Shown: positions 20,408 to 31,700 of the stretch, one piece after another
Layout of the letters: each line of letters begins with the position of its first letter
How positions within the stretch are numbered: position 1 is the stretch's first letter
From: Rhynchopus euleeides
Lineage: Eukaryota > Euglenozoa > Diplonemea > Diplonemida > Diplonemidae
Assembly: GCA_963210315.1 (NCBI GenBank)
Contig: OY723321.1
Coordinates: 868,001 to 932,000 of the forward strand
Direction: 5' to 3'
Length of the DNA stretch: 64,000 bases
Position numbers and translations under genes: made by a program
Notes under the pieces: model-generated
The model's input: only the letters and a program-made list of their open reading frames with translations
The model's database searches: none
What the model was told of the DNA's origin: nothing

Positions 20408-21639
20408 GAAGCCGCACTCCCTTTGCCCCCCCTGCCCTGGGCCCCTTAGCGAATGTGCCGCTGTGCTCCGTGGATGCGCGGGTGGTGTACATGTGCCATG
20501 TGATGTGATCTGCTGCGGGCGCCCCCCCTCTCCTCTTTCCCCCCCCTACCTCTGCCACCCCCATCCCCCCCATGTGGCATGCGGAGCGGGACTGCTCCCA
20601 GGCCCTACGGGGGACTATGTGCAGCAGGTATAGGGATACGAAAAGGAATCTCCCGACACCTGGCCCGTCCTCTATTCATGACGCTCAGAATTGGCACGGC
20701 GGGGACAAGGCCCGGGATGTGCAATGTGGCAAACGAGTATATTTTCGACCTTCATGCTGTGCGTGTGTGGGGAGGGGGGTAGGAAAGCCCGGTTCGGTTG
20801 GCAGGGGGGAATCGTTGTTTTCCCACCCCCGCCCCCGCAAAAGATATCCCCCTCCGACACCCTCGTCGAAATTCCAAAGGGCTGGGGAGGGGGATGTTGA
20901 TCTGTGTGCTGCCCATCCTCTCCTAACTTCCAAAGCAGTGCACAGCCCCGGCATAACCGTGGCAAATAAAATTGTGCGGCCTGCGTATCGCACGCTTTTT
21001 TGCAACACGCTGTGCGCTACACTCCCGATTGATGTTGCCTCTCTTTATTGTGCGCGTGGCGGGGGAAAAAAGAAGATGCTGACATGCATGCCTCAAGGCA
21101 CGTTACCTTCCCTTCGCCGCAAAGACAGCATGACGCGGGTGTTGCACACCTCCCCTTCCTCCCGAAGCCAATCTTGTCTGCACAGGAGTTGCCTTGTTAG
21201 TTCCAACCTTTTTTTGATATTGCCACCCACACACCCCTCACCGCCCTCCAGGCGTGCCCCATATTCCGTGCGGCGCCCGCTGCGTGGGGTGCCACACACA
21301 CACACACACAGTGCCCCCAGCCATATTGCTGACACAACGCTACAAATCTATCACGCACTGCTTCGACGGGTCGGATTACACAGAGGTGGGTGGGTGGGTA
21401 TCGCTGCTCCCCCCTCCCCCCCGCTGGCGTGCCTATCATCCCTCTAAGAATCTCCAGCCACGCTGCGCTCCCCTCGGGCCCTGCCTGATCTCATCTGAGT
21501 GACAGGGAGGCATCCACGGGTTTACGCCGTTTTCCCTTCTTCTTCTTCTTCTTCTTCTCTGCGAGATCACCCATCCCCTCCGACCCCACGCATTTGCCAC
21601 GCATTTGCCACGCCTTCCCCTCCTGTGTGATCACCTACC
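20408..21639. other. intergenic spacer with CTT microsatellite
   Basis: No gene seen. A (CTT)n tract at about 21536-21558 leads to an AG at 21564-21565 that may be the acceptor for the downstream receptor gene. A CA microsatellite lies at about 21295-21311, and ACGCATTTGCC is duplicated near 21587-21609. Confidence 0.55.
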
Positions 21640-24600
21640 ATGATGATGCGGGCGGTGTGCGGTGTGGTGGGGCTGCTGTTGCCATGGTGCTTTGCGTCAA
21701 GCCAGCTCCCGGCGTGCAACCCCGATCCATTTGAATGCCTGAAGAGCATTGACCCTGTCTTCGCAGATGCAGTCGGGCTCCGCTTCGAAGGCAAGTTTGA
21801 AAAGGTGCGGGAAAGCCCCTCCCTGCGGGGCGCCTTCTGCAACCACGACAACTGGAGGCGGCGCAGCGAGGTGTGCGGGCAGTGCGCCTACACCCTGCAC
21901 ATCACACAGCCCCCGGGGCTGGAGGGGAACCCCATATGCCTGCAGGATTACACGAGCCATCCATACAACGCGTCCTCCCATATGCACTCGGGGCATCCCC
22001 TCAACGGGGAGGAGCTGGACATCAAGACACACACCGGGACAGGCTGCGAGCCGGAGGATTGGCCCGACCTGACAAACAGCATTGCCTACGCTTCGCTGAG
22101 GGGCTGCAGGCGGCCTGAGGTTCCAACTCAGAAGGGTGCGAGGATTGCCGCATTTGGGATCTCTTTTGGCACGGGGGTGCAGCGGCTCTACGGAAACCAT
22201 CTCAGGGTGTTTGAGGCAGATCACTGGGCCGATGTTGCGAACGGAGGGGACACGCTGCTGTTCTACGGCCTCCTCGATTCATTCGGGGTTCTCGAGCGTG
22301 CCTTCTCCTCTGTGGACAACACCTCGGAGACCTCTGTTAGAGGCAAGGTGGTTTACAACTGCAACTTCGACGCGAGGACTCGGCCTGAGAAGGTGGACCT
22401 CTCATCCTATTATGACGACGGCTGCCCCTGGTGGTTCATGCAAACCTACGACACGTGCAGCGACATGCCTAACGCGGCAGAACAACTCTGCTCCGTCTGC
22501 CCCCTGGAGATGTACAGCGAAAAGGGCAACACCGAGGCCTTGGGCTGCCTCTATGCCCCTGACCTGACCCCGTCCCGCCGGGATCTCTTCCTCCACGCCG
22601 TCGGGGAGGGACGCTCCAGCGAGGAGAGCGTTGTGTACATCCCGGGCCTGATGGGGGAGCTGTGCACAGGGTTCGACTCCCTCCCAGCAGCCCTCTGGGG
22701 GAAGGTTGTTGCCACCGATGCGCACGGCTGCAACGTGCATGAGTTTCTGAAGAAGATGTCCCCCTTCTCGGAGGGGACCGGTGCTCCCAGAGGGGGCGCG
22801 CGGCTGAAGGGGCTGATCGGGGTTGGGGATGACCGGCCCAACGGGTGGGCTTCCAACATCTCGATCCCCACGGCGTGGACGGCGAACACTGCGGAGAAGT
22901 CGCGCATCCTGAGCCACTTCCACTTGGGGAATCATGCCACTGTAGGTTTCCGCATCGCCAACGGCTCCACGATCACCCTCAGGGCGTATGAGGTTTCGGT
23001 CTACCTGCAGAGGAATACCGTAAACGCCAGCGACACCACCGAGGCTCCTGCCGGGTCTGATGACGCGGCCTGCGATCTGCCGGAGGATGAGTCTGGGCGC
23101 ACGGTGTTCAGCCAGAAGGGCGTGGTGGCCAGCTTGGTCCTGCTGCCCTTCCTTGCGCTGGCCATCATCACCAAGGCTGCGATGGACTGGAATGTGGAGA
23201 GGTCACGCCCCGGGAGGGTTGATGAGCCAGGCATGAGCATCACCTGGAGCTCCACTGCGCTCTCCCTCTCGCTGGTGGTTGTGGTTGCGGGGCTTGCGTT
23301 TGGTCTCTCTTTTGACGCGGGGCAGCAGGCTGTCCGCACGCAGTCCGACCACGGCGAGCGTGCTCTCAACTTTGCGAATGAGCGAAATGTTCAGAACGTC
23401 GAAACACTTTCGATGCAGGTCATGCACATGCTTCTGCAGAGCTCCACTTCAGCTTACTCAAAGTGGAGGTTTGAGGCGATTCAGATTTCTGACAGCATAG
23501 CTGGGTTTGTAAGGCAGGAGACGGTTCCAAACTATGGGGAGTTCAGATCTCAACGGGCCAGCATCGCCCGGACCCTGCGTTACCACCCCGATCGTGGTGT
23601 GGATTGGATGAAGTGGGGTGTGCAGGTCTACTCCTCCAACGGGTTTTACTACGACACCTTTTGGAACACAAACCGCCCGAGCCACAAGGATCTCGGGGAT
23701 ATGCCCCTCAACGAGACGAACCCTCTCCCCTACGGCTTTTACAGGGGGGACCCTTTCGGCTCGATCTTCACCAGCTTCCTGCCCCCCGGGCAGCCGAACG
23801 TGACGCAGTTTATCAAAACTTTCGACGAGTCCTCCGACGGGATTGTCACGCGTGCCGGGCTGATCTACTTCACCCCCACCCAGCGGGAGACTAGCTCCCT
23901 CCGCTCCAGGTCGATGAACGGGGGGTTCCCCCTAGGCCCCTGCTACACCTTCCTGCAGCCGATGATGCCTCCGCCTGGCAAGCCCCAGGTGATGATCGGG
24001 CTGGTCACGATGTCCCTTCCCGCGAGCCAGCTGTCTCATGAGATCCTGCTGAGCATGCACAACCACATGGTGAAGACCCCGCTGGTTGCCAACATGAGCT
24101 TTTTCTTCCTGGATGCGGATGGGAACATTATGGTGTCCCTGGAGGATGACTACAGCATTGTCGACACCCTCGACGGTTATGACCGTGATGTGGCGGGGTC
24201 GCACACCTACACCCTCCCGACGGTGCACAACACACGCTGCACGCATGTCGCAGCCCTGGCTTCAAAGCTGTATGATCTTTACGGCATGCTTGTTCCACCC
24301 GAGAGTGCCGTGCCCTCCGGGGAGATTCAGACCATCACATTCAACGAGCGGGACTACTATAAAAACGAGGTGCCGTCTGTTGTGATGCGCCTTGCTCTGG
24401 ATGACGGGCTGCTTGCGGATGCGACTCCCAACGCGTGGGACGCCGATCTCTTCTTCCACAGCGACCCCATCAACAACGTGTTTCCCGACGTCAAGATCAC
24501 GGGGGCCTCCACCGCTGCGCTGTTCGGCGAGGATCGGAATGGGATTTCAAGGTCTGCCTTGCAGCTCAACGGGTCGACATACCTCAAGGTGTACCCCTAC

Positions 24601-26814
24601 CTCACCATGCGTGTCCCGAGGATCAAGGCAAAGCTGAACGACAGCGTGGTGCTGCAGGAGGATGAGGTCTACCGCAACCGCTGCACGTGGGAGGGCTTGG
24701 ATGATGTGCTGTGCTACAACGACCGCCCTATCCTCCGTGAATCCGTGACGTACCGCGTGCCCTACTCTGTGTCGATGTTCGTCAGGTCTGGCCTGGACGG
24801 GGTCAGCCAGTCCTACAACCTGCACACTGCAGAGCTCTTCACAGACTCCCTCAGCCCCTCCGCCTCCGTGCGCCTCTATGCCAATGGTCGCCTCGTCATC
24901 TCTGTTCTGAAGAACGCATGCACGACACCTCCTCTGCTGGACCTGCCCGACATGAAGTGGTACCACATCACCGCCTCCGTCAACTTCAAGCGCGGCGTGT
25001 GCGCCGTGTTTGTCAACGGGTTGGAGCGGGGCCGAGGGGCGTTCTCCCTGAACTACGACCTGCCCTTCTCCCACGAGGGCTTCTTCCTGGGGCGCGGGTT
25101 CCGGGGCTCCATCGATGACTTCCGGATGCACAACAGGAGCATGGGAGAGGCTGACATACAGTTGATGATGTCGACCAGCGGGGCGAGGTCCATCTATGTT
25201 CCAAAGAAGTCATGGACAGTGGCAGCCTTGCCTATCCAGGGCCTGACAGGGCTGGAGCAGACGATGCACACCGTGATGGTCCCAACGGAGGACATTGTGA
25301 GAGATGTTGCCGCACACACACAGCGGATCAACATGGTGACGCAGGTCCACCGGAAGAACACCGAGTCGCACCTCCTGAGGAAATCTGTGGAGACTGTTCT
25401 GGTGACATGCGTCATCCTCCTTGTTGCAACGCTGGTGTTCCTTATCTTCAACGAGATGCTGACGAAGCCATTTGTCGCCTTTGCGCATGATATCAACCAG
25501 ATTGCGATGATGGAGCTGGACGAGGTGGAGGTGGAATGGGATTCGAGCATGCTCTATGAAATCAACATGATGAGCCGCGCGATGAAGGTTCTCATCCGGA
25601 ACATGCGGGAATACAAAGATTTCATGCCGATGTCTGTTGTCGGCTGCCTTGGGAAGGGAAAGGCAACAGGCAGCACGCCGACACTCACACCCGCCACCGC
25701 ATCGGGATCTGCCCCATCCGACACAGCGGGGCCTCCGACAGATGACAGCACGGCTGACGACGGATCTGTCTCCCTCAACCTCAACTCATCGAAAGGCAGC
25801 TTCACAGACATGCAGATGCCGCAGGCGGAGGTGGAGCTGAATGTCCCAACGTCCGCCTCCCCCAGGAACAGGGCCCGGGGTGCGCAGCGCAGGACACTCA
25901 CTGGGGAGAGCTCTGGCTCGGCGGGGCCCATCGGTGCATCGGGTGGCGCCGTCCGCCGCAGTGGTGGGAGGGCCAGCTCCCGGGCCAGGTATTCCGGGAA
26001 GAAGAAGATGGCGCAGAGCGCTGCGGTGCTGCTTTCGGCATCCCTCCATAAGAGGCGCATGTCGTTTGTTGTGGTGAACATAGTCGGGTTTCACGACCTC
26101 TGCTGTGAGATGGCCGACCAGGCTATCATCAACACACACAGCGACTACATCAAGCAGGTGGCAGACACCTGCCTCCGCCACAAGGGCATTCCCGACACAT
26201 TCAGCGGGGACCGCGTCCTCCTCACCTACAATGGTATCAAACACTGCACATCTCATGAGGGTTTTGCAGCACTGACGGCACTCCGCCTGTCATGCCTCTG
26301 GCAGCAGACGCAGGTTCTCAAGCTCAGCATGAGTGTGGTGAGCGGGGGTGTCCGTGCGGGGCACATCGGTGCTGTCAGCATGCGCCGCTACTGCATGATT
26401 GGCCCTGTCGTGCCCTGGGCCTTTGCTTTGGAGAGGTACTGCCGTGGGGAGGGGCAGGCGATCCTTGCGAACACCAGGGTTGTGGAGCAGAGCACCGGGC
26501 AGCTCCGCTTCAAGCATTACAACGTTCTGTCCTACCCAAAGCTTGGGGACAAGCTGCAACTGGTCAGCCGTGTTGTCGGGCAGGTCGACCCGGACACCGA
26601 CTGGCTCTACATCACGGATCCGACGAACGACCCCAACACCGCCTGGAATGACTTCTTCCGTGTATTGGCTTCAGAACGCCGCCCTGACACCGAAGACTCG
26701 CTCCGCGCTCGGATCCCCGAGGCCCTCGCTTGTGCCGAAACAGAAGCTGACCGGTTGCTCCTCCAGTCAGTTGAGGACGGGACATACCGCCCAGTGCAGT
26801 TGTCGTATTGTTGA
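21640..26814 (+). CDS. large membrane receptor with LamG-like ectodomain and degenerate class III nucleotide-cyclase domain
   Basis: Single exon, 1724 aa. Signal peptide about 1-21; Cys-rich first ectodomain about 22-490 (FCNHDNW, CGQCAYTL, CPWWFMQTYDTC). Two hydrophobic segments lie at about 494-514 and 538-559. A second, probably extracytoplasmic region of about 650 aa follows: a possible sensor part first, then a LamG/concanavalin-like fold at about 1040-1180 (KWYHITASVNF, GSIDDFRMHNRS). TM3 is at about 1249-1271, followed by a HAMP-like stretch (LTKPFVAFAHDINQIAMM...) and a low-complexity linker. The terminal domain from about 1470 aligns with class III cyclases (SFVVVNIVGFHD, SGDRVLLTY, GHIGAVSMRRYCMIG). 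It has Asn1480 where the first metal Asp should be, and VVPWAFAL replacing the VNxAxRL transition-state motif; Asp1524 of the second metal site remains. Probably a sensor with a pseudocyclase. A paralogue begins at 61652. Confidence 0.88.
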   Translation: MMMRAVCGVVGLLLPWCFASSQLPACNPDPFECLKSIDPVFADAVGLRFEGKFEKVRESPSLRGAFCNHDNWRRRSEVCGQCAYTLHITQPPGLEGNPICLQDYTSHPYNASSHMHSGHPLNGEELDIKTHTGTGCEPEDWPDLTNSIAYASLRGCRRPEVPTQKGARIAAFGISFGTGVQRLYGNHLRVFEADHWADVANGGDTLLFYGLLDSFGVLERAFSSVDNTSETSVRGKVVYNCNFDARTRPEKVDLSSYYDDGCPWWFMQTYDTCSDMPNAAEQLCSVCPLEMYSEKGNTEALGCLYAPDLTPSRRDLFLHAVGEGRSSEESVVYIPGLMGELCTGFDSLPAALWGKVVATDAHGCNVHEFLKKMSPFSEGTGAPRGGARLKGLIGVGDDRPNGWASNISIPTAWTANTAEKSRILSHFHLGNHATVGFRIANGSTITLRAYEVSVYLQRNTVNASDTTEAPAGSDDAACDLPEDESGRTVFSQKGVVASLVLLPFLALAIITKAAMDWNVERSRPGRVDEPGMSITWSSTALSLSLVVVVAGLAFGLSFDAGQQAVRTQSDHGERALNFANERNVQNVETLSMQVMHMLLQSSTSAYSKWRFEAIQISDSIAGFVRQETVPNYGEFRSQRASIARTLRYHPDRGVDWMKWGVQVYSSNGFYYDTFWNTNRPSHKDLGDMPLNETNPLPYGFYRGDPFGSIFTSFLPPGQPNVTQFIKTFDESSDGIVTRAGLIYFTPTQRETSSLRSRSMNGGFPLGPCYTFLQPMMPPPGKPQVMIGLVTMSLPASQLSHEILLSMHNHMVKTPLVANMSFFFLDADGNIMVSLEDDYSIVDTLDGYDRDVAGSHTYTLPTVHNTRCTHVAALASKLYDLYGMLVPPESAVPSGEIQTITFNERDYYKNEVPSVVMRLALDDGLLADATPNAWDADLFFHSDPINNVFPDVKITGASTAALFGEDRNGISRSALQLNGSTYLKVYPYLTMRVPRIKAKLNDSVVLQEDEVYRNRCTWEGLDDVLCYNDRPILRESVTYRVPYSVSMFVRSGLDGVSQSYNLHTAELFTDSLSPSASVRLYANGRLVISVLKNACTTPPLLDLPDMKWYHITASVNFKRGVCAVFVNGLERGRGAFSLNYDLPFSHEGFFLGRGFRGSIDDFRMHNRSMGEADIQLMMSTSGARSIYVPKKSWTVAALPIQGLTGLEQTMHTVMVPTEDIVRDVAAHTQRINMVTQVHRKNTESHLLRKSVETVLVTCVILLVATLVFLIFNEMLTKPFVAFAHDINQIAMMELDEVEVEWDSSMLYEINMMSRAMKVLIRNMREYKDFMPMSVVGCLGKGKATGSTPTLTPATASGSAPSDTAGPPTDDSTADDGSVSLNLNSSKGSFTDMQMPQAEVELNVPTSASPRNRARGAQRRTLTGESSGSAGPIGASGGAVRRSGGRASSRARYSGKKKMAQSAAVLLSASLHKRRMSFVVVNIVGFHDLCCEMADQAIINTHSDYIKQVADTCLRHKGIPDTFSGDRVLLTYNGIKHCTSHEGFAALTALRLSCLWQQTQVLKLSMSVVSGGVRAGHIGAVSMRRYCMIGPVVPWAFALERYCRGEGQAILANTRVVEQSTGQLRFKHYNVLSYPKLGDKLQLVSRVVGQVDPDTDWLYITDPTNDPNTAWNDFFRVLASERRPDTEDSLRARIPEALACAETEADRLLLQSVEDGTYRPVQLSYC

Positions 26815-27363
26815 CGCATCAGCAGGGAGAGAGGGAGGCAGGGATGCGTACGCCCGTTCTTTCTTTTTTCCATTCTGAGGAGTGTGATGTGACGCCCCCG
26901 CCCCGATCGCCGTGGAACAATCAATTCTACATTCTACTCTTTACCCCCCCCGCCCCGATCGGGGCGTTGCCTTGCCTTTTTCCCCCTCTGAACGAAACAC
27001 AAATTCGGGAGGGCGGGATAGGGGGGGGGGGGAAGACAACGCCCTCTTCTTTTGTGAACCCGCCAGGGGTGATTCTCCCCACCCACCCATCCACCCACTC
27101 GGTTTATGTTGTTGTGATGCGTCTGATGGCCTGTGCTATGGGCATGTGTTGAAGGGCTCTGTTCGCCAAGAAAAGTTCCGGACTATCGGACATAAAAAGA
27201 ACCCCTCGTATTGCAGCGGCTCCCCTCTTCGTTTCCCTCTCGTCAAGTCAACCTCTGTGATTTCCTTCACTGCCCCCCCCCCTTCGGTTTCTCTCCCGCC
27301 CACCCCCCCCCCCCGATATCTATCCTCCCTGCGGGTTTCCTTCACCTTCCCCATGTCTTCGAG
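26815..27363. other. intergenic spacer
   Basis: C-rich and G-rich tracts, no gene. GCCCCGATCG-type motifs recur near 26900 and 26950. Confidence 0.5.
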
Positions 27364-28347
27364 TTTAACCTTTTGAGACCGGTGGGGGGGCGACTTAATT
27401 CACCCAAAATCCGGGATTTTGGCCACCTTCCCCAGTAAGGATTTTTCCACTCCACCAAAATCAGAATTTCTTTTTATGGTGAACTGCGTTGTTTCAGAAC
27501 GATCCGAGAATCAACTTTTTTTTGAGAAAAAAATATATTTTTTTCACGGCCGGCCACTCGCAATGACCACCCAAAATATTTTTGGGCGGTTATGGGGCCC
27601 AACCACACATCTGAACCAGACCCCCAGATCTGAGAAAAAAGTCCGAAAAATGCGTTTTTCGGGCAGAACGGGGACAGCGCATTCCACGATGCCAAGATTT
27701 TCTGAAAAATTCCAAAAAATTCGACTTTTGCCTGCTGACCCAATATTCCGGTGAAAAAGGTGTAAAATGCAGGGTCTGTGGGGTCGGGTCACCAGATCCA
27801 GATGTGACTTTCGGGGAGTTTTGGGACATATCTTTCGTGCCTGCTTTCGTGAAACGCGCTGCTCTGGCCGTTTCCGAGAATATTTTTTTTCCCGAAATTT
27901 TTTTTCTGGCGATAGTGGGGCTATTTATGTAAATTGGGAAGGCCTCTCCAGGTTGTGTTACGCAGCCCAGTTTTTTGCACCCCCCCGGATTTTCGAAACA
28001 TGGCGAAAACGCGCTTTTTCGAGACCAAAACAATTCACCATAAAAAAATCGAGGAAAAAGGTGGAGTACAGTCCCTGTTACTGGTAATGGAGAAAAAGAT
28101 CCCCAAAACCCAAAAAAACGCGATTTTCGGGATTTTCCGAAAAAGTGCATTTTTCTTCCTTGCAACCAATGTCGTCGGGAGACCGCATCGTAATTTTTCT
28201 CTTGCTTCTTTGCAACGTTCTGCGACATCTGAGTTCACCATAAAAAAAATCGATCAAAAATTCGTAGTGGAAAGCATATGGTTGCCCAGTGCGAAAAAAA
28301 TTGACTTTTCGACACACATGTGTGTCGCTAGGTACCTAAAGGTTAAG
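27364..28347. repeat. AT-rich segment with long imperfect inverted arms (foldback-like element)
   Basis: The base composition is sharply more A/T-rich than its surroundings. The left end (TTTAACCTTT..., TTTCCACT..., TTTTTATGGTGAACT with CAGAACG after it) is repeated in inverse orientation at the right end (about 28205-28347). A third copy of the TTCACCATAAAAAAATCGA motif lies in direct orientation at about 28033. No coding frame is evident. No clear target-site duplication was found, so its identity as a transposon is tentative. Confidence 0.45.
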
Positions 28348-28635
28348 CCACACCGACTCCGCTTCTTGCCCTGCATTTCTACCCTTTCTCCAGACCCACC
28401 CCCTTCTCACAAAACTTGCTGAAGATCGCCGGGAGAGAATCCACCAAGCGTTTCATCCCAGGACCCATTCGGACTTTCCGAGGTCGGAACAGAAAAAAAA
28501 CACACGATGCGTCTATGCCATCGAAGTAACACAGTGTTCGTCACTCTCCGGTCGTTTCGCGCGTCGGGGTGTGGTCGTCGATACCAAAAAAACCAGAAAC
28601 ACGGGTGTGTGTGTGTGTGTGACAGTGGAGGCAGC
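28348..28635. other. intergenic spacer
   Basis: No gene seen; ends in a GT microsatellite at about 28605-28620. Confidence 0.4.
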
Positions 28636-28758
28636 ACTAGAGCTCGCTCGGTGATTCCTACACTAAACTAAAAAGATTACCGTGTCAGTGGGAGATCACG
28701 TCAAGAGCAAGTGCTCGGTGTGTGTCCACACTAATATAAAAAGATTCACGTGTGTGTG
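28636..28758 (+). repeat. dispersed short element, two adjacent units
   Basis: Two head-to-tail units share GCTCGGTG ... ACACTAA..A..AAAAAGATT ... CGTGT. The second unit is nearly identical to 52540-52608, and the first resembles 59238-59292. No protein frame. It could be a small non-coding gene family or a short mobile repeat. Confidence 0.55.
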
Positions 28759-31700
28759 GGGGGAGAGGGGGGTTCTCAGATGACATGCCGGCTGAGCCGT
28801 CATGTCATGTCGTGGTGGGGAGGGGGTGGGGGGAAGTGGGGAGAATTCCCGCCGTCCTCTTTATATTGTTTTCCCCCATTCCCCATGCCCCCTTCGAACG
28901 CAACGCCCCCGGCTGCCGTATTCGCTCCTTGATGTTCTGAGTCCTCCTTGTTGTCTCCCGGGAGGGACGGGGAAAAAAGAGGCAAGCGGAATGGGCGGCA
29001 TTCCAACAACAAATGAATTTGCGGACGGTGTTGGCTGATCGTGTCGGGGGTGGGTACAGCGCGAAAAAGGCAGCCCGTTCTGTGTCAGAGCTGATGTGAT
29101 TCGTCCCGCTGCGCCTCTGATCAGATCAGCAGAAAGAATCCAGTATATTGTGTGATCCTATCGACCAGTTGTCTCAATGGTTTTTAATGCGGAAATACAA
29201 CGAAAGAAATCAAATGGAAAACCGACACACAACGAACCAACTGTGTGTGCTGATGTCCGAGTCACATAGTCTCGCGATAGCGTTCTTTTCAATCAAAGCC
29301 GTCGGGGGGAGGGGGGGGGGCTGGCCGCGGTTTTCGTATTGTTGGATTATTCCCCACGATTTTGTCTTTCTTTTCCCCAAACAAGCTTGCTTGTCACAGT
29401 GAAAGAGTCAGTGGGAGCGTACCCGCGCGCAGTGTGTTTTGAGAGAGCAACACAAAACCACTTAATCACAGCAACGCCCTTCACAGGGGCCACAACACAC
29501 TGCCGCTCGTGCGCACACAAAACCCGGACTCTTTTGTGAAATGCATCGTATGTTGATCCCTTCTTTCGTTGCTTCCCGCTATTCAGGAGCACCCGCGTTG
29601 ATGCAAAGCCTTCTGTCTCTCTGGGTTTCGGATGGAAAAAAAATGGCACACCACGCGGCCTTCTTCTGTGAAACTCCTGCATCTCGCTGCTTCTTGCAAG
29701 CTATCTTTCTAGCCAACACAATCACACACGTGTGGGGCCTTCGCTCTATAGTGTCCTAAAGAGATGGCGCGTCCGGTTCTCCGCAGTGGTCTATCGTGGA
29801 CTTCTGTGGGATGCCAGTCCGCTATTCCAATATTGCCTCCGCTCCCAAGGTGCAGAAAAGTGTTTGTCCTGACAAAACATATATAGGAGTCGGACTGGCA
29901 TACTGGATACGCAGAGTGAAGGTTCCTTTGACCTCTATTCGCCGCCTTCCCTGGCGTTGCCACCACAACTGGTGGCAGCGATTATTCTGGCCCCCCTCGC
30001 CACGAAAGACCTGCCTTCCTTAATTGAAAACGTCAGTGGTGGGGAGCGGTCGGGGGATACCGATTTGACGAAAGAATGTGAAGGTCAAGTTCAGACGGGC
30101 AATCAGGTGGGTAGGGTGGAAATGGAACCGTGTGCTGCTATCTTTTCGTCGGGGACCTTGAAAACGCTTCGGGCAAACCGCCGTCAGGGTCTGACGAACT
30201 GTTTTGTGAGGACACTCGCTTTACTGCGCTTTCGAGTGAAGGACTCCGGAGTAACATTTTTACTTCCACCTCGATATGCTGCGGAGGGGGGATGGGCGAA
30301 TATGATTCTACCATTTGCCACCGTTTTCGTTCGTGTTTTGTTGCATACTGAGCAAACACACGTGACTATTTGTGTTTTTTTAATGCAGGCCACATCAAGT
30401 GGCTTGCTTGGTGTGATACCTGCGAATCTTCTTTGTTGTCGGCACTCGCTGTTGCATGCACCGTCTCCGATCACACGATGGAATAGACGCACATGGCAGG
30501 TGCTGTGAATAGCACAGCTCGACAGCGCACACCCGCCAACACTTCAGCATCTGGAAGGAGCCTCGTGTAAGGCATCCCCACATATCTGCCAAACCCTGCA
30601 ACTCGAACAGAGTGAGCCACGGGTTGGGCGTGTTTTCATTTCCCACGCCACCCCCTCCCCCCAAATCAAGCAAATAGCCACCGCTTTTGTTTCTACAAGC
30701 CGTCTCTGACATCCCCCAGGCACAGATAGTTCTTTTGTTCCAGAGCGTGCACTGAGACCCAGCCTCTGAGGCTGGAGTTGACGGGAGCCGACGGGAGCCT
30801 CTGCGAGTGGGTGCAGTACACACCTGAAAGCGGATGTGCCAGGCCAAATAGTTGAGACTCCCGGATTTCACCCCGGCCTGAGAGGCTGGGCCTCACGGTG
30901 TGCCAATACGTTGTCGCGAACATATTTGTTTTTGAAAACCCTTGCATCCATTTCTGGGTGCGGTCCGATAAAGGCCCGTGCCGCCAGCATCTCTTGTCCG
31001 TCTCCCTTTTGTTTCGTTTTTGGACTGACTTCATCCCTCCGTATTTTACTCTCACGGGATTAGCCCCCCGCCACACCCCCACACGCCTCACACGCCACTC
31101 GCCTCTCGGGTGAAGAGCTGCAGCCCCTGCCCTCGGATCATGTGCGCTGCCTGAGGGTTGAGGTTGGTACCGGAAAGCTGGTACGATGTCACAGCCCCTA
31201 GCCGCCACCGGTGAGGACTGCATTCGATCGTTCGGAGCCTTTGGGGGGGGGGGGGTTGCAAGTAACTCGGAAGTAACTCGGTTGAAGCCATACTCGGCTC
31301 GAGGGGTGATGTCAAGCAGGCGCATTGCCTCGCAAATCAGAGAGGGGTAGGGGCGGGGAGGGTGTGCACATCGTCCGGTGGTGGCCCTCGGCTGCAGCTG
31401 TCTAACTCACATGCATGTCTCCACGATGCCAACCCACGGCTGACTGATCTGTCCGTTCGAGAGAGCTGCTGGGCAGCTGTCATCCCCTCACGGCTTATAC
31501 TTTTCTACAGACACAGGCCGGTCGCTTCTCACTCGGTCTCGGGCAACCCGAATATTGAGTGAAGCGCAGATCAAGGGAAGGTCAGACTCCGTGTCTTTGC
31601 TTTTCTCAACATCGCCCCCATCCCCCCCCCCCCCCCGGTTCTTGTAATTCCTGTCAAAATAAAGTGTCAAAAAGGTACTGCGGCAGCGTTCTTTCGCCAA

